In this document: piece by piece, positions 35,755 through 48,588 of the stretch
Layout: every line of letters starts with the position of its first letter
How positions within the stretch are numbered: the first letter of the stretch is position 1
Assembly: GCA_003707065.3 (NCBI GenBank)
Contig: PPXM03000002.1
Span: 558,001-622,000, forward strand
Direction of reading: 5' to 3'
DNA length: 64,000 nucleotides
From: Trigonopsis variabilis
Taxonomy: Eukaryota; Ascomycota; Trigonopsidomycetes; Trigonopsidales; Trigonopsidaceae
Translations under genes and position numbers: made by a program
The notes under the pieces: generated by a model
What the model was told of the DNA's origin: nothing
Databases searched by the model: none
The model's input: the letters and a program-made list of their open reading frames with translations, nothing else

Positions 35755-37125
35755 TTAGCCTGTGCCTGTGGCAATATCGACCTGTGGCTGGATCGACGGG
35801 CCACTGCGCTCAGCGCCATAAGCCTCTTGTACTGCAGCTCGCCAGGGCCCAAGCGAAGGCTGGTTCTGTAGCAAGGCTTCTAAGGCCTCAAATCGCTTCC
35901 CTCTGATAGAAGGTTCTCTGATTTCCTGGTCTTCGACCACAGCCCGCAAGACATCAGGGCATTTTTCGGTGAGTAGCTTAGTTCCCCACGGGTACTTGGC
36001 TATGCCAGCGAGAAGGCTATATCGACGGTCTGCACTCAAAGCAGAAATAGAAGTTGATGATAGATTCTTCAACAATTTAATAGAAGCCTCGGAGCCTGCG
36101 TAATGAACAAAAGCTGGGATAGTCTCAGATTCTAATTCTAATGAAGACAAGAGCTCTGGTCGTCTGCTGGCCACTAGTTCTGGTGCCAGAGCACCAAAGA
36201 GGACGTACCCTAGATTATCGTCTGGGTTTAGATTTTCAACGAAATGGCGAGAAGCATCTAGTTTGGCGAAAGTCTGAGGCGCGTAAATGGAAAGCGCACC
36301 CAACGTTCGAGCAGCTTCGGAGGATACGATAAAGTCACCGCTGGGGATAGTATAGAAATCAGCAGTCGTTTCAAATGAATCCAAAAGCGTAGATGCCAAC
36401 TGTTCCGCGTAAGGCGAGCGTTTCAACAGAGTTTGATAGAAAGTTAGAATGGTGAGAATTAGTAAGGGATCGTCTTTTGATATAGGGAAAGAAAGTAATC
36501 TAGAGTCAGGGAGAACGGGAGCCTGCGAAACCCGCTCAACGGCACCCAAGAACCTCGAATTAACGACTGATGACCCATCTTTAAGACGTAGTAAGGTGTC
36601 AGTCAGAGGGCCGTTAGCAAATAGCTGAGCAATCTCCTGATTCCTACAGATTGAGTCAATCGTTGACTCAATTGCTGAGACAACGTCGGTAGAGGTATCT
36701 TCTTTGGCTAACACCTCCACTAGCGTTCTCAACATCGTATAATTCTCAGTTTCTAGAGCCTTTTTGGAAGCCTTCGTAAGCACTTTGGCGCAGAGAATCT
36801 GCAGCCGAGGAGTCGAGCATGTCAATCCAGCCAACAGGATTTGGGGAGAACAGATAGTAACAATGTGACCGAAAGAAAGATGAGCGAAAAGAACTTCAAC
36901 AAGATCATAGAGGACGTCGGAGTTGTCCACAGGACGATAAAGGCATGGTTCCAGAGCTTTCCATGCACGCTTGACCACCGACTCATTGAAGTCAGCTTCC
37001 GAAAGAGCAAAGATGAACTGGCGAATGAGAGGTTCATTCACGGTTTCAGCCCCATCTGCCACCTTCGCTAAATGAGATTCAAGCGCCTCTACTTCGTGCT
37101 CAATGACCTTTTGTTGCGTACTCAT
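35755..37125 (-). CDS. proteasome assembly chaperone PSMD5/Hsm3-like
   Basis: A single exon, 456 residues from ATG 37125. The whole protein is alpha-helical with ARM/HEAT-like repeats (LGALSIYAPQTFAKLDASRH, LGYVLFGALAPELVASRRPE). It ends with a segment resembling the C-terminus of PSMD5/S5b (KRFEALEALLQNQPSLGPWR). PSMD5 and yeast Hsm3 bind the Rpt1 ATPase during assembly of the 19S base; yeast Hsm3 was first known for effects on mismatch repair. The family diverges fast, so the call rests on length, repeat pattern and the C-terminal match. Confidence 0.68.
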   Translation of the reverse strand: MSTQQKVIEHEVEALESHLAKVADGAETVNEPLIRQFIFALSEADFNESVVKRAWKALEPCLYRPVDNSDVLYDLVEVLFAHLSFGHIVTICSPQILLAGLTCSTPRLQILCAKVLTKASKKALETENYTMLRTLVEVLAKEDTSTDVVSAIESTIDSICRNQEIAQLFANGPLTDTLLRLKDGSSVVNSRFLGAVERVSQAPVLPDSRLLSFPISKDDPLLILTILTFYQTLLKRSPYAEQLASTLLDSFETTADFYTIPSGDFIVSSEAARTLGALSIYAPQTFAKLDASRHFVENLNPDDNLGYVLFGALAPELVASRRPELLSSLELESETIPAFVHYAGSEASIKLLKNLSSTSISALSADRRYSLLAGIAKYPWGTKLLTEKCPDVLRAVVEDQEIREPSIRGKRFEALEALLQNQPSLGPWRAAVQEAYGAERSGPSIQPQVDIATGTG

Positions 37126-37943
37126 GCTGGGAAGAGGTACCGTTGTAACCGTTGTATATGGGGTACTGTACTGGTCGCTTCTAGCAACGCTTGTACTATA
37201 TTTTATTTACATTCAAAGGTTGTCTTTCTTTATAATTAACTCAAAAGTCCTTATTGTTTGTCAAAAATATAATTGTATTTCACGAGTTCGATCTGAAACT
37301 CACGGTTTCTGAAGCTGAGCGTCTCTTGATCAACGGTCATGCAATTCATACAGCACAGTTCTTTCAAGATTAGAAGACTTCTAAAGGAACTTTTCAAATA
37401 AAGATATAATACGCTTTTCTATAATCATCTTCATTTATGTCTAGACATCGGCATTCCCTGTGTTTATTCTTGGTATTCTTTGATGACATCATCGTGGTCA
37501 TGAGCTGTCGTCCCCGAATTGACTAACTTCGTCAATTTATTCCTAAAGTGGATGTAGACATTAGGGCATGAGCGAATACTCTCGCTAACCAGCTCGCTCT
37601 GCTCTCTTCACTTTACCTGGTTCAATGACACTTGATAAGCGGTATCATCTGTAAGGATAAATCTCTGTAATAGTCCACCAAGGATCTCGATGCTAGCAAA
37701 GGCTACTATATTTCTCGAGTCATACGGCCAAGGTGCGACCTGATCAGATACTGCATCCAAATGTTGTTGTAATGTTATGCTCTGTATTTAGATGCGTCAT
37801 GCTCCCTGAATCGTAGTCATTTATATAAGGTTGGAATGTTGGCTCGAAGAATGCGCTAAGCTCACGTGCGACTTTCGAGTTCAGATCGTTACAAGCCGTT
37901 ACACCGTAAAGATAATCTAGATAATCGCTTACCCGAGAAGGTT
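37126..37943. other. divergent promoter PSMD5-like/TAH18
   Basis: An 818-bp head-to-head spacer, AT-rich near 37200-37430. No gene or RNA recognised. Confidence 0.5.
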
Positions 37944-39867
37944 ATGGACCCCCGAGTATTGATCCTTTATGGATCGGAGACTGGAAATGCCGAGGATCTA
38001 GCACGGCAGCTATTTCGTCGATGTATTCGAAATCGATTAGACCCTCACCTTTATGCAATGAACGATTATGACTTGGTAATTCTGATGACTAATTTCACAC
38101 TAAGACCAGCATAATTTCCCAAATGAACGTATAGTGCTTTTAGTTTCGTCTACTACAGGTCAAGGAGAGATTCCTAAGAATGCTCAAGTAAGGCATCGTG
38201 TCGAGGAAGTGATTTAATACCAGAAATTTTGGAAGTTTTTGCTACGAAGGAAACTCCCGAATGATCTATTTGATAATTTATCGATATCCTCTTTCGGTTT
38301 GGGTGATTCTACATATCCAAAGTTAGTCTCTGTTTAGGTCATTTACTGATTCGAAGGTTCAACTGGGCTATACGAAAGATCCATGCGAGATTTTTACAGC
38401 TGGGGGCTAAGGAATTATACGATAGAGCGGAAGGCGACGAGAAAAGTATCGATGGTCACAGGTGAGATTGTTTAGTATCGCGTATACTGACAGTTCAGTC
38501 CAGACGAGATCTTTGATGAGTGGAGCAGACAGCTAATGATTCTTCTGAGGGATAGATTCACGCTAGAGGATCCAATGGATGAAGAAGAACTATTGCCCCC
38601 ACAGATTCGATTAGAACTTTTCAATAACAAGCTAGGAATTAGAACGGATGATTCATACAAAGTCAGTGCAAGCCGGCCTGCAACAGAGATAGCCACGGTG
38701 ATAGCGAACTCAAGAATCACACCGCTTGATCATTTTCAAGACGTGAGAAAAATTATAATCCAGAGTCCATCTATTAAAGACTTTTCTCCCGAGCCAGGTG
38801 ATACTGTATCATTTTTTCCTTCAAACGACCCCAAGGATGTGGAAGCCCTAATAAACGACCAAGGCTGGCAAGATATTGCTGATAAAAGAATAAAACTAGA
38901 AACCTTCCCGGGTCAAGGGGGACTGGTGTCCCCGTTAACTCTGCGATCTTTTATTACTCATCATCTGGATATAATGTCGGTTCCTCGACCGAGCTTTTTT
39001 GAGTTAGCTTGGCATTTCTCTAATGATAGCCGAGAGAAAGAAAAATTGCATGAGTTCTTCACTCCTCAAGGTCTAGAGGACCTATATAATTACGCAAACC
39101 GACCGAGACGGTCGATCCTTGAGACAATACTAGAATTCGATTCCTTGAAAATTCCCCTAGAATACCTTGCAGACCTGATACCTATTCTCCGCCCGAGACA
39201 ATTCTCCGTTGCATCTTACCCTAACGGCTCGGACCGGCTTGAGCTATTGGTTGCCATAGTCGAATACAAAACTATCATAAAAAGGACGCGACGGGGAGTA
39301 TGCACTAGATGGCTTAAAAAGGTAGCCGCGAATGTCGAAATTCCAATGACTCTACACCGTTCTGTCTTAACATTGCCGAGTCCGACTGTTCCTCTAGTGT
39401 GTGTCTGCACAGGGACGGGACTTGCTCCTGTTCGAGCAATAATTCAGAAAAGACTTCTTTCTATCAATCATGGAGAAATTGATCTTTTCTTTGGATGCAG
39501 AGACTCTGAGAAGGATTTCTTTTACAAGACTGAACTGACTAGAAAAGACAAAGAAGTTGCTAACTTCCACATCTTTCCTGCTATCTCTCGCGCATCACCC
39601 AAGATGTATGTTCAGGATAGACTATGGCAGGAGCGGCGACGGGTAGGGGAAATGATTGTTGATAAAAAGGGCTATTTTTATGTTTGCGGGTGAGTTGACT
39701 TTTTTAACGGAATATTAATATCCAGATCAAGTGGTGCCATGCCCAGACAAGTTCGACAGACAATATTCGAAGTTGTGCGAGAGCATCTGAACGTGTCTGA
39801 ACAGGACGCAACCCAATATATCGAATCCATGGAGAGAGAAAACCGATATCTTCAAGAGACTTGGTAA
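37944..39867 (+). CDS. TAH18: diflavin reductase Tah18 (NDOR1)
   Basis: Six exons: 37944-38075, 38110-38187, 38224-38321, 38357-38461, 38499-39689 and 39726-39867, giving 581 residues. All five introns are 34-37 nt. The flavodoxin domain starts at MDPRVLILYGSETGNAEDLA and has SSTTGQGEIPKNAQKFW and FGLGDSTYPKFNW. The FAD domain has PRQFSVASYP; the NADPH domain has CTGTGLAPVRAIIQKR and FGCRDSEKDFFYK. It ends RENRYLQETW, the conserved Tah18 C-terminus. The enzyme passes electrons from NADPH via FAD and FMN to Dre2 for cytosolic Fe-S cluster assembly. Every splice restores a conserved motif, so the model is secure. Confidence 0.97.
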
Positions 39868-40669
39868 CTCGGCCCCTTCTCTTCTTTTGTAACATAAACT
39901 GCATTTATAATCTTCTGGACAAACTAGAAATCTTTTTATTCACAAAGTCTTCAGCATCATCAAGGCTCATCTCTAGGAAGATATCACAGCCAATTAACAC
40001 TCTAATCGTGGGATTTTTCTCACTGTCAAGATCAGTAGACCATTAAGTATCGAGCTTACATAGTCGCTTCAACTAAGAACTCGCTTGCATTCTGCTGCAC
40101 CGGAGCGAGCATCTCAATAGCCCCGTCAGACGATTTTGACTGTCTAATAAACTCTAGCAGATTATTGCTAACGTTAGCGATACGGGAGTTTAGACTTACT
40201 AATCTGAGATCTTCTTCATCAAGACATCGTTTGTCATCCCAAGGTCCAAGAATGACAGGTAAGCAAAATGTAACGAGTTCAGTTGACACTCGGTACTAGA
40301 ACTGATTCAGTGCTCTGCTCAAATCGAACCGTTACACCGAACTGTTATACCCATTAGTGGTGTTTGCTTTCAAGCGCTCGAAGCGCATTTTACCTATTTT
40401 CTGGATCATTTGCCTTGCTCTATTATACCAGATACAATATCAGGCTGCTAGCATACTTCCATTTGGACCCTCGGTTCGTCTGCAGGTAGCTTTGTCAAGT
40501 TCAAAGCGGTCCATTTCAATCTACCTCCTCCCGCTTTGATCCGGTCTTCTTACGATAGCATTCATACTGAATAGCACTGACTAGCTCTCGCACATTATAT
40601 CTTTCTTACTACACCTTTAACGTACCAAAAGAGATTTTCAACTCTTTCGTTGCGTGAGGCTTGCTCCTT
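39868..40669. other. TAH18-kinase intergenic
   Basis: 802 bp. It holds one weak minus-strand small-gene candidate (40056-40209, listed separately) and a T/C-rich region before the kinase gene. Confidence 0.45.
40056..40209 (-). CDS. possible very small spliced protein, approximate bounds
   Basis: Weak candidate. On the minus strand an ATG near 40234 (MTNDVLMKKISD) could splice over a 32-nt intron with good GTAAG donor and GCTAAC branch into NNLLEFIRQSKSSDG, ending at a stop at 40056. That gives about 49 residues. Unspliced, the same strand is open from about 40289 but lacks an ATG. The composition is helical and could suit a small complex subunit; no family recognised. Confidence 0.22.
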
Positions 40670-42280
40670 ATGGTTTGGAGGAATTCTAGCTTATCAGGAA
40701 ACTGCTCACCAGAGTTACCACCAGCTTCTGACGAATACCAGAGTTTTATTGAAAAGTTCGAGAGGGCGTTTGAGAGTGATGTATGGCAGAAACCCCATAC
40801 ATTCACTCTTATGCTAAGAAGGTCAGATAAAGCGGCACTTTCGAGATCTTCGCTGGGATACCAGGATTCGTTGCGTATGGATAGATCTGACATCTCTACC
40901 AGCAGTCCTGATAGAGGAATGGTGTCCCTAAAGACTGATAGCACGAGGTTCCCTTCTACGAAATATCGCATCTCTAAGGAGGGATCGCCGGGATGCCGCT
41001 TTAATGATAAGAACATTTTCTCTCAGAGTAGAATATTGCAAGGCCAATATAGTAGCGGTCGCGTGAGTGTTGGCCAATATCGCAAACCTCTTAATAGTCG
41101 AACTAGTGGAGCTAGTCACTCTGGTAATAGAAATATGGGATGTTCAAGATTATCAATATCCTCTGGTCCAATTGATTCTCGTCGTTTTATCTTTGGCTCT
41201 CCTTTAGGCTCAGGAGGATTCGCAAAAGTTGTTGCTGGGAAATCAAAATCAACCGGTATAGTATATGCTATTAAATGTATTAGAAAAGAGCACCTTTCTC
41301 GAGATATTGCGGTAGAAAAGACTATCTTAAGCTATCTGATGAGCAAGCGTTCGCAATGGGCATGCCGGTATTTTATAAGGTCAGGAGGATTATTATCTGT
41401 ACCGCTAACTCTTCAAGCTTTGAGGATACTTCTTGCACCTACTTTGTTCTTCAATACTGTCCAGGTGGCAATCTTTCTTCTTATTTAAAAACGTTCAGTA
41501 AACGTCATCCGAAAGAGACTCTCGCTGGCAGTATTCTTCGGTAGGATCTGCTACTCTATCGTACCTCTGTTAACGCTAGATTTATCTTTGCCGAAATGGT
41601 ATGCGCAATTGGAGAACTCCACAGGTATGGTATAGTCCACCGAGATGTTAAGTTTGAGAACTTTCTCGTGAATAGCTCAGGTCACTTAAGAATCAGCGAT
41701 TTTGGCGTATCATATCTATCTGGGTTTCTTAAAAATAGCAGCATTGAACGAGTTGGAACTAAAGGCTTTGAAAGTCCAGAAATGATATCAGGAGGAGGTT
41801 ATGACGCAAGGACTGATTACTGGTCTTTGGGAATTTGCTTATATACATTTATTTTCGGCAAGAATCCTATATATGGCGGGACAAAAGACGATAAAAAAAA
41901 TTCGGGACAGCTGACCATGGATATGCTTGAACGATGTGAAGTAAGATAATTTGTTGCAATTCTAATGGCCCCAGAAAGTGATATATGAAACCGCTTCAAT
42001 GTTGGCATCTGACGCTGTGGTCCCTTCCCATCATTTTCTTAGTGGCTTGTTGCGTTCAAGAGGAGACCGACTAGGATCGCGAGTGTATCGTCATTATCGT
42101 AGAAGAAATGGTCCCTCCAGTCGACGCCCTTTCGTTCTGAATGACAGTGATGAGTTGAAATCTCACTTCTGGTTCGCTGGTATCGATTGGAATAACCTAT
42201 ATCGGAGCCATTCACCAATTTTTGACGACAGGATCATTCAAGGCAGCCAGCGAGACATAGTTTTCGGAAGGGTGGAATGA
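40670..42280 (+). CDS. protein kinase, AGC-like (possibly YANK/Ppk33 type)
   Basis: Exons 40670-41379, 41418-41540, 41580-41940 and 41975-42280 give 499 residues. A Ser-rich N-terminus of about 165 residues precedes a kinase domain. It has LGSGGFAKVVAGKS (glycine loop), YAIKCIRKEH (VAIK lysine), SSFEDTSCTYFVLQYCPGGNL, IVHRDVKFENFLV (catalytic loop), ISDFGVSYL and GTKGFESPEMISGGGYDARTD. All catalytic residues are present. The activation segment with GTKG rather than GTPD or GTPEY, and DYWSLGICLYTFIFG, recalls the YANK/STK32 group, but the family is uncertain. The first intron (41380-41417) has an unusual GTCAGG donor; a good GCTAAC branch supports it. It converges on the Atg38-like gene, 66 bp away. 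Confidence 0.85.
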
Positions 42281-42346
42281 TAGTCAAAGTTGGGTGTGTC
42301 AGATCTGACAGAAAGAGTGCCCATGAGTCTTCGTATCGATATTTAC

Positions 42347-43154
42347 TCATGTCTTGTTCGAATTTTTCAGCTTTGCGACCTGCGTTTCTAGTGAAGTCTT
42401 GTCGCCTTGTAGCTTTTCAATACGTCTTTGGTAATCAGATGATAGACTTGTCTGTTGACTCTTCAACTCATGCTTAAACTGGCCAACAATAGATTTTATA
42501 TGGGGACGAGCGCGCTTGATGTTAGCGTCGAGCACTCTATTCCTCGTAGTGGCATCGGCTAGCATTTCACGTAGCTGAGCATTTTCATTGATCAATTCTT
42601 CCTTTGTTTTAGTCGACAATTTTCCTGCTTCGCCTCGGTCTGGTTGTCTGAGGGAACCCTTGACGGCCTTGGTTTCCGCAGCTTTGAGCAATCCCGCCAA
42701 ACAACGATCAAGTTTAAAATAAAAAGCAGCGAACTGCTCATCTAAAGAAACCTCATCCTTGATAGAGAGACCCTTCAACTGGCTCGATTCAGTGGACCCA
42801 TGAGAAGCTCTGCTCCTGTTTTTAGTTTCTTCCGTGACCTTTGTTTCCACTTTTGCCCATTTAGTTCTCTTTTCCACTTGAGAGGCAACATCGGAGTATC
42901 TTTCAAACAAAAGCAGGAGCGTGCGAGAAACCTAAGCTATTAGTATGAAGGGCCAACATTATCATACCTCTGGATCTTTGATTTCACCCGCCAGTTCGCG
43001 GAATTGACTAGCTGCTTGAAGAAAAAGCTGCGCAGCATCGTGGTAGTTTCCTTGAAGATTGAGCTTATCAGCCCTACTAACCAAGACGTGGGCCTGAAGT
43101 TAAATACGATAGAGTGAGAAGATATACCTCGATTAGTTTCGATTCTTTCGCCAT
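42347..43154 (-). CDS. MIT-domain coiled-coil protein, Atg38/NRBF2-like
   Basis: Exons 43128-43154, 42968-43093 and 42347-42931 (introns 34 and 36 nt) give 245 residues. The N-terminal 75 residues look like an MIT three-helix bundle (VSRADKLNLQGNYHDAAQLF, LLLLFERYSDVASQVEKR). A charged linker and a C-terminal coiled coil follow (TKEELINENAQLREMLADA; a heptad-like stretch to the end). MIT plus coiled coil at this size matches Atg38/NRBF2, the regulatory subunit of the autophagy PI3-kinase complex I. The match is by layout, so other MIT proteins remain possible. Confidence 0.6.
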
Positions 43155-43649
43155 AGCGCCTATATTACTTGATTAAGTTTAGCAATGTCTCAAGGCGGAA
43201 TAAATATATGAAAGGTCCTTTGAGTGATTAGTTAGGGAATGATCTCGACTTCGTCTGTAATTGGGAGTTACTGGGACTTCTCAGCCGCGAGTCCATCATC
43301 TGATATTCCCTCATACATTTATTCATGCATTTCGGATAACTATTTGATGACTCATTCAAAAGATTTGTCTAATTGAAAGCGTAGCTGTTTTGCTTCCAAT
43401 TCTAATCTTTACGGATCAGATTGACCTCATAGTCATGATAGGAACCGGGTAAATGAATTCATCTCCGCTCACATCGTACAAGTTACAATGGCACTAAAGA
43501 AGAAGTCAAGCTTAATACAAGGCATTTAATTAGTCTAAAATTATACAATAATACAGTGATCTCTATTTCAGGCTCGAAAAAGTCTACGAGATCGAAATCG
43601 TTACTAGACTGCAATAAGCAGAGCTACTTTGCAACACCCAACGATCATC
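43155..43649. other. divergent promoter Atg38-like/THO2
   Basis: A 495-bp head-to-head spacer. No motif or RNA gene recognised. Confidence 0.5.
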
Positions 43650-46600
43650 ATGTCGAATATTCCTCCATCCGAGTATTGGAAGTATTTACCGGATGAATTG
43701 ATAGGCAGATGGCAGGATGGAGGGAGAGAAGAATGGTAAGAATGGAATTGAGCTCAAGCTAATGTAGTGTAAACTATATTCATGAGTTACTGGATCCACT
43801 GGATTTTGAAGAGTTGGGGATAATTATCTATGAAGCTGGTCTTTCATATATCCTAGAGCGGTTTAGTTTGGATGATGCGTGTGAACTGCTCAGAGCCATC
43901 CTAAGGTCTGATATTAAGGAATGCAAAATATTTGTGATCGACTGTTTGATGTTATTAGAGCAGAGCGAAAAGACTGGGAAGTTGATTGCTAATCTGCAAG
44001 AGATCGATCAAAAGACAGCAATAGAAGTGGCTGATGTGAATGTTCTTATGAATGCCGGATACGTGGACGGGATGTTTGAGCGACGGATCCGGCGTTTGAA
44101 CACGTCGCTTTTCTACCGACAAAAGAGGTTTAACTTATTTCGAGAGGAATCAGAAGGATACTCCAAATTACTGAGTGAAATTTATTCGGCTTCTCTGTTG
44201 GCATCAGAAGACCAGGACAACAGTATTCTCGTGAACAATACCTTGAAGAAGATCACTGCAATTATTGGGTATTTTAACCTCGATCCGAACCGTTCATTAG
44301 ATGTATTACTTGACATATACTTCTACAACTATGTCAATAATTGCCATTTTTTCTTGGAGATTCTGCAAGCTTCACCTTATTGGCCTAGGACAGCTGCAAA
44401 TCCTAAATCATTGAACGACTTGAATAGTGGCGGCAGTGAAATAGGAGCTCAGCTAATTGGATTCAAACTCTCGGCCCAAAAGCGGTCCTTTAATTCTAAC
44501 TACCTATGTATGGGCACTGCTATATTGATCAAACATGGATTTGTCAGTTTCGCATCAGTTTACAACTATTTTTCGCCTCCTGATGATAATTCAATAGAAA
44601 AGGAAGAAGCGAAGTGGAAAGATCGAGTGGAGGAAGAAACTTTCCTAGCCAAAGCGAGTGCACTGGCTTTAGCTGCACCTCTCTCTACAGAGGGACATGA
44701 TAGCGTACGATCAAAGCAAGAAGATGAGGAAGAAAAGAAAACCAATAACAAAAGGATTCTGTATGACAAAGTTGCTTTGGTTATCGCTTTATTAGACGTT
44801 GGGGCTCTTTACCCTGCCTTATTCGTGTTGAGCAAGTTCCCCTTTTTGCCTGGCTGTTATCCTGAAATAGCTGATATGATTCACAAATACACGCACCTTG
44901 TCATTGACCCCCTAGTCGTTGAATCGTGCTCTCCGATACAAGTCGATGGTGCTCCATTGTCATTAGGCACGAAGCGGATCGCTTCAGTCCGAGCATATGG
45001 GCCTTGTTTTCCCCGACAACTCCAGCGACCTCAAGCAGAAGTATATTCTGCCTATTTTTCAAAATCTGCCAATCCAGCGACTATAGATCAAAGTCCGTGT
45101 TCTTTCAAGCCATCTACAGATGAACAGATCCATAACATTGAAGACCTAGTGGAATACTGCTATACTGTGCTAAAGTATAGTGGTCCATTGTTGGGTAAGG
45201 ACACCTCGTTATTGGTCAAATTGTGTCGAATTGGTCGCCACGCTATTTCTAACAATGAGGAGAAGTATCAAGCCGTTTGGTATGACTTTTGTCGAACATT
45301 CATCCTTCCATCTTTATCATTGGTCGATCCCCCGTCCCCAATCGTATCCAACGAAGTCTTTGGCTTATTGGAGAAATTTTCTTTGCAGACTCGATATAAG
45401 CTATATGGAGAGTGGAATACAACTATTGCAAAATCTGGAATACTAATTAAATCAGCCATTATTAAAGCCACAAAAGAAACCAAAGATGGTCTTAAACGGT
45501 TATCCAAGACAAACGTGGAAGAAATGATGAGGAGTTTGGCTAAAGTCTCTTACTCAAACCCGTTGGTTATGTTCTCTAATCTAATTGGCCATGTTGAGAG
45601 TTATGACAATCTTGGAAACCTGATAGCGTCCTCTGCGAGATATTTCTCAAGACTTGGCTGGGACATCCTCCCTTTTGTGATCTTGTTGCAGCTAACTTCG
45701 GGGCGAACCTCAGTCCAATCCAATGGATTATTTGAACGTAAATGGCTTCAGTCTCTGGCAACGTTTACTGGTAAACTATTTGGACTGTATTCCGAGATCG
45801 ATCCGTCGAGCTTGCTGGATTACATTGTATTCCAGCTTTACCGAAAGAAATCTGATGATATTTTGATGCTTGAGCAGCTCTTCGAATCGATGACTGGAAT
45901 TGCTTCTTTCGAAAACATTGCGTTGTCTCAAATTGATGGATTGGCGGGTAGCCATACTTTGAGAACATTGGCCCTTGAATCGATTACGGATAAACGGCAC
46001 TTGAGACTCGCAACGGGCAAAAGGTTCATTCAAGCGTTGATCGAAAAAGATGCGTTGAATGAGTTGTTTATCTTATTGAATCATCAAAGAGATGTAACGG
46101 TCTACATTGATGCGGATCCTTCTATAGCTGCGTACACCAAAGTTGTCTCAACCCGGTATGATGATTTCAGTACTGTTTTATTTCAATACTGTGAAGCTCT
46201 GAACTTTTTCTTGGACAAAACAGAGTTTCAGAGACAAGTGATGTCTCTCAAAGAGTTGACCACAGTTTACGGAGTGGATGCTTCGGTAGTCTTTGCATTA
46301 TGGAGAGGGCGACTGCCTCGATTAGCCGATATCATACCGGTTAATAAAGATGACGATTCGCGATCAAATGTCGAGTCCACAAACCTGTCTCGAGATCAAG
46401 AAGAAGATGGGGCCAACGAGCCAGAGAAGCTTGACTTAATGAAGACAGTCGGCGAGATATACCCTCCAGAGATGTTTAAATATATGACGCCTTCCTTATT
46501 TTTGACATTCTGGCGATTAACACTGTATGACATTCAGATTCCAATGGTGTCATATCAGCAAGAGATTGCTAAGAAGAACGACCAGTTAAAGCAGTGTCCT

Positions 46601-48588
46601 TCATATGAGAAACAGACGTACCAGGATATGATAACCAAGCTGCAGAATGAAATGAAACAGCATATGAAAGATTGTGATGACATAAAGAGAGCAATCAAGT
46701 CTCTACGAAAAGAGCTTTTCCAAGTCAATAATTCTGACGAACTGTCAGCAAAGGATTTGCGGAAGAAAACAACTGAAAACCTTCTAGTTCACTGTATCCT
46801 CCCTAGAGCATTCTTTTTTTCGCTTGATGCCATCTACAGTGCACGATTCGTCAAACTTCTTCACTTCCTTGGTGTTGAGAATTTCTCAATCTTGAATATT
46901 TATGAGACATTATTTTCAGAGAATACCTTATTTGGCACTATCTCTAGCTGTTCCACGACTGAAGTCGACAACTTGGCTCTATTCCTCAATGAGTTACTCA
47001 AAGAAGCCGGGCGATGGAGGGTGTCTAGCGACACGTATGCTAAGGAAGGGCTGGGATTAGGGCGTGCTAAAAAGGGTGATGAGTCCACATACTTACCCGG
47101 GATGTTGAAATCCTCAGAAGATCAAGAATTGACGGAGGAAAATGTGTTCAATCATGATCAATACCGTCGTCTGGTTTATAAATGGCATTGTGGTTTCTTG
47201 AAGACTGCACTGGAATGTCTAGAAGATGAAGATTATGTTTGCCGACAGAATGTCATCACTTTACTCAAGACTACCTCGCCCAGTTTCCCTTGCGTCTGGT
47301 GGCAGGGAGCGATCTTAACAGCCAAGTTGAAGCAGGTCTCTGATAATGAAGAGCGACAAGACATAAAGCTGGCAGCGACTGCCATCTACGGCCTTTTGCG
47401 ACGAGAGTCATCTAAATGGGTATCCTCTCTGGAATTCCAAGGTGTTGAAGATAAGGTCGAAAAGCAGGTGTTTAGAATGAAAATGAAGTTTGAAGAAGAG
47501 CAGAGAAACTCTGCTGCTTCATCTCCACAGATAAACACTGCCGTCAATGCTCCTTCTCGCCCCACGCCACCTACTCAAGTTCGTCAGCCAACTCCACCAT
47601 CAACAGAGCCTCGATCTCTTCCAGCTGGTCCTCCAGTGGGAACCACTGCCAATGGAAAAGATGAGAAACCCAAAAATACCAGCGAAACAAAAGAAGAAAA
47701 GCCAGAACGTCCGCCAATAGGCCGAAAGCTTTCTGGTCCTCCCACCCAGGCACCTCGGGGACCCCGGGAGAATCGAAGCTATGAAATCCGGCGTAATATA
47801 TATAATGCTGAAGCTAAACCGTTTGATCCCGTGAGATCATCTTCAAGGTATGGCAATATTTCACCTAGGTTACTGACTTCAGTTCCCCTTCTCGACAGAG
47901 TAATACGGGCCAAGCCTCGCGACCTTTACCTAGAGGTGACCAAAATTCCCAGTCGGATTCTGTTGGTCAGCCTTCATTGTCAGAGACTAAAATTCTGGAT
48001 TATAGAGACCGACGTTCATATGGACGTAACTATCCCGATCAGAGCGCGAGATGGAATAATAATGCGACTAGTGATCATCAGCGGAACCGCGAGCCCTTTG
48101 GAGGTGATCGCGCACGTCCCAATGATGAAGACAGTCGGAACAGAGGAGGGCGAAGAGGCGGTCCCGCATCTGGTGGCACGACTCCTACAACAGGCCCACA
48201 GTATTCCTCAGGTGAAAGTTTGCATGGGGAAAGCCGTCCTGCACAGCAATCTCGACAAGGATATCGAGGTCCAAGACATAATGGTAGTGATTCTAGTCGG
48301 GACAGTTATTCAGCTAATGATACCCGGTCCAACGCATTTGGGGCTCAGCCTCGAAATGCGGCTACTCCACACGCCGATAGAAGCACGCCGAGCCAAAGCA
48401 ATAGAGACGGAAGTCGGATCAATAGCCGACTGTCCCGCTATGACAGCAATCGAGAAGAGTCGCGTCAGAGTTGGAATAGGGATCAAGGAAGACCACAGCA
48501 TTTTCATCGTGACCCTGTTAAGCATCAACGTGGGACACAAGACGAGCAACAAGGGGGGGACTCCAAAAGACGGAGGACGGATAGGTGA
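43650..48588 (+). CDS. THO2: THO complex subunit 2
   Basis: Exons 43650-43735, 43768-47847 and 47883-48588 (introns 32 and 35 nt) encode 1,623 residues. The protein is a long alpha-helical scaffold. Family landmarks include RFNLFREESEGYSKLLSEIY near residue 195, the Tho2 middle domain, and the C-terminal domain with MFKYMTPSLFLTFWRLTLYD, a coiled coil (QQEIAKKNDQLKQCPSYEKQ) and LPRAFFFSLDAIYSARFVKL. The last 300 residues are disordered and rich in Arg, Ser, Asn and Gly, ending SKRRRTDR, fit for RNA binding. THO couples Pol II elongation to mRNP packaging and export. If the last intron were retained, the frame would stay open to 48685 with an unrelated tail. Confidence 0.95.
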
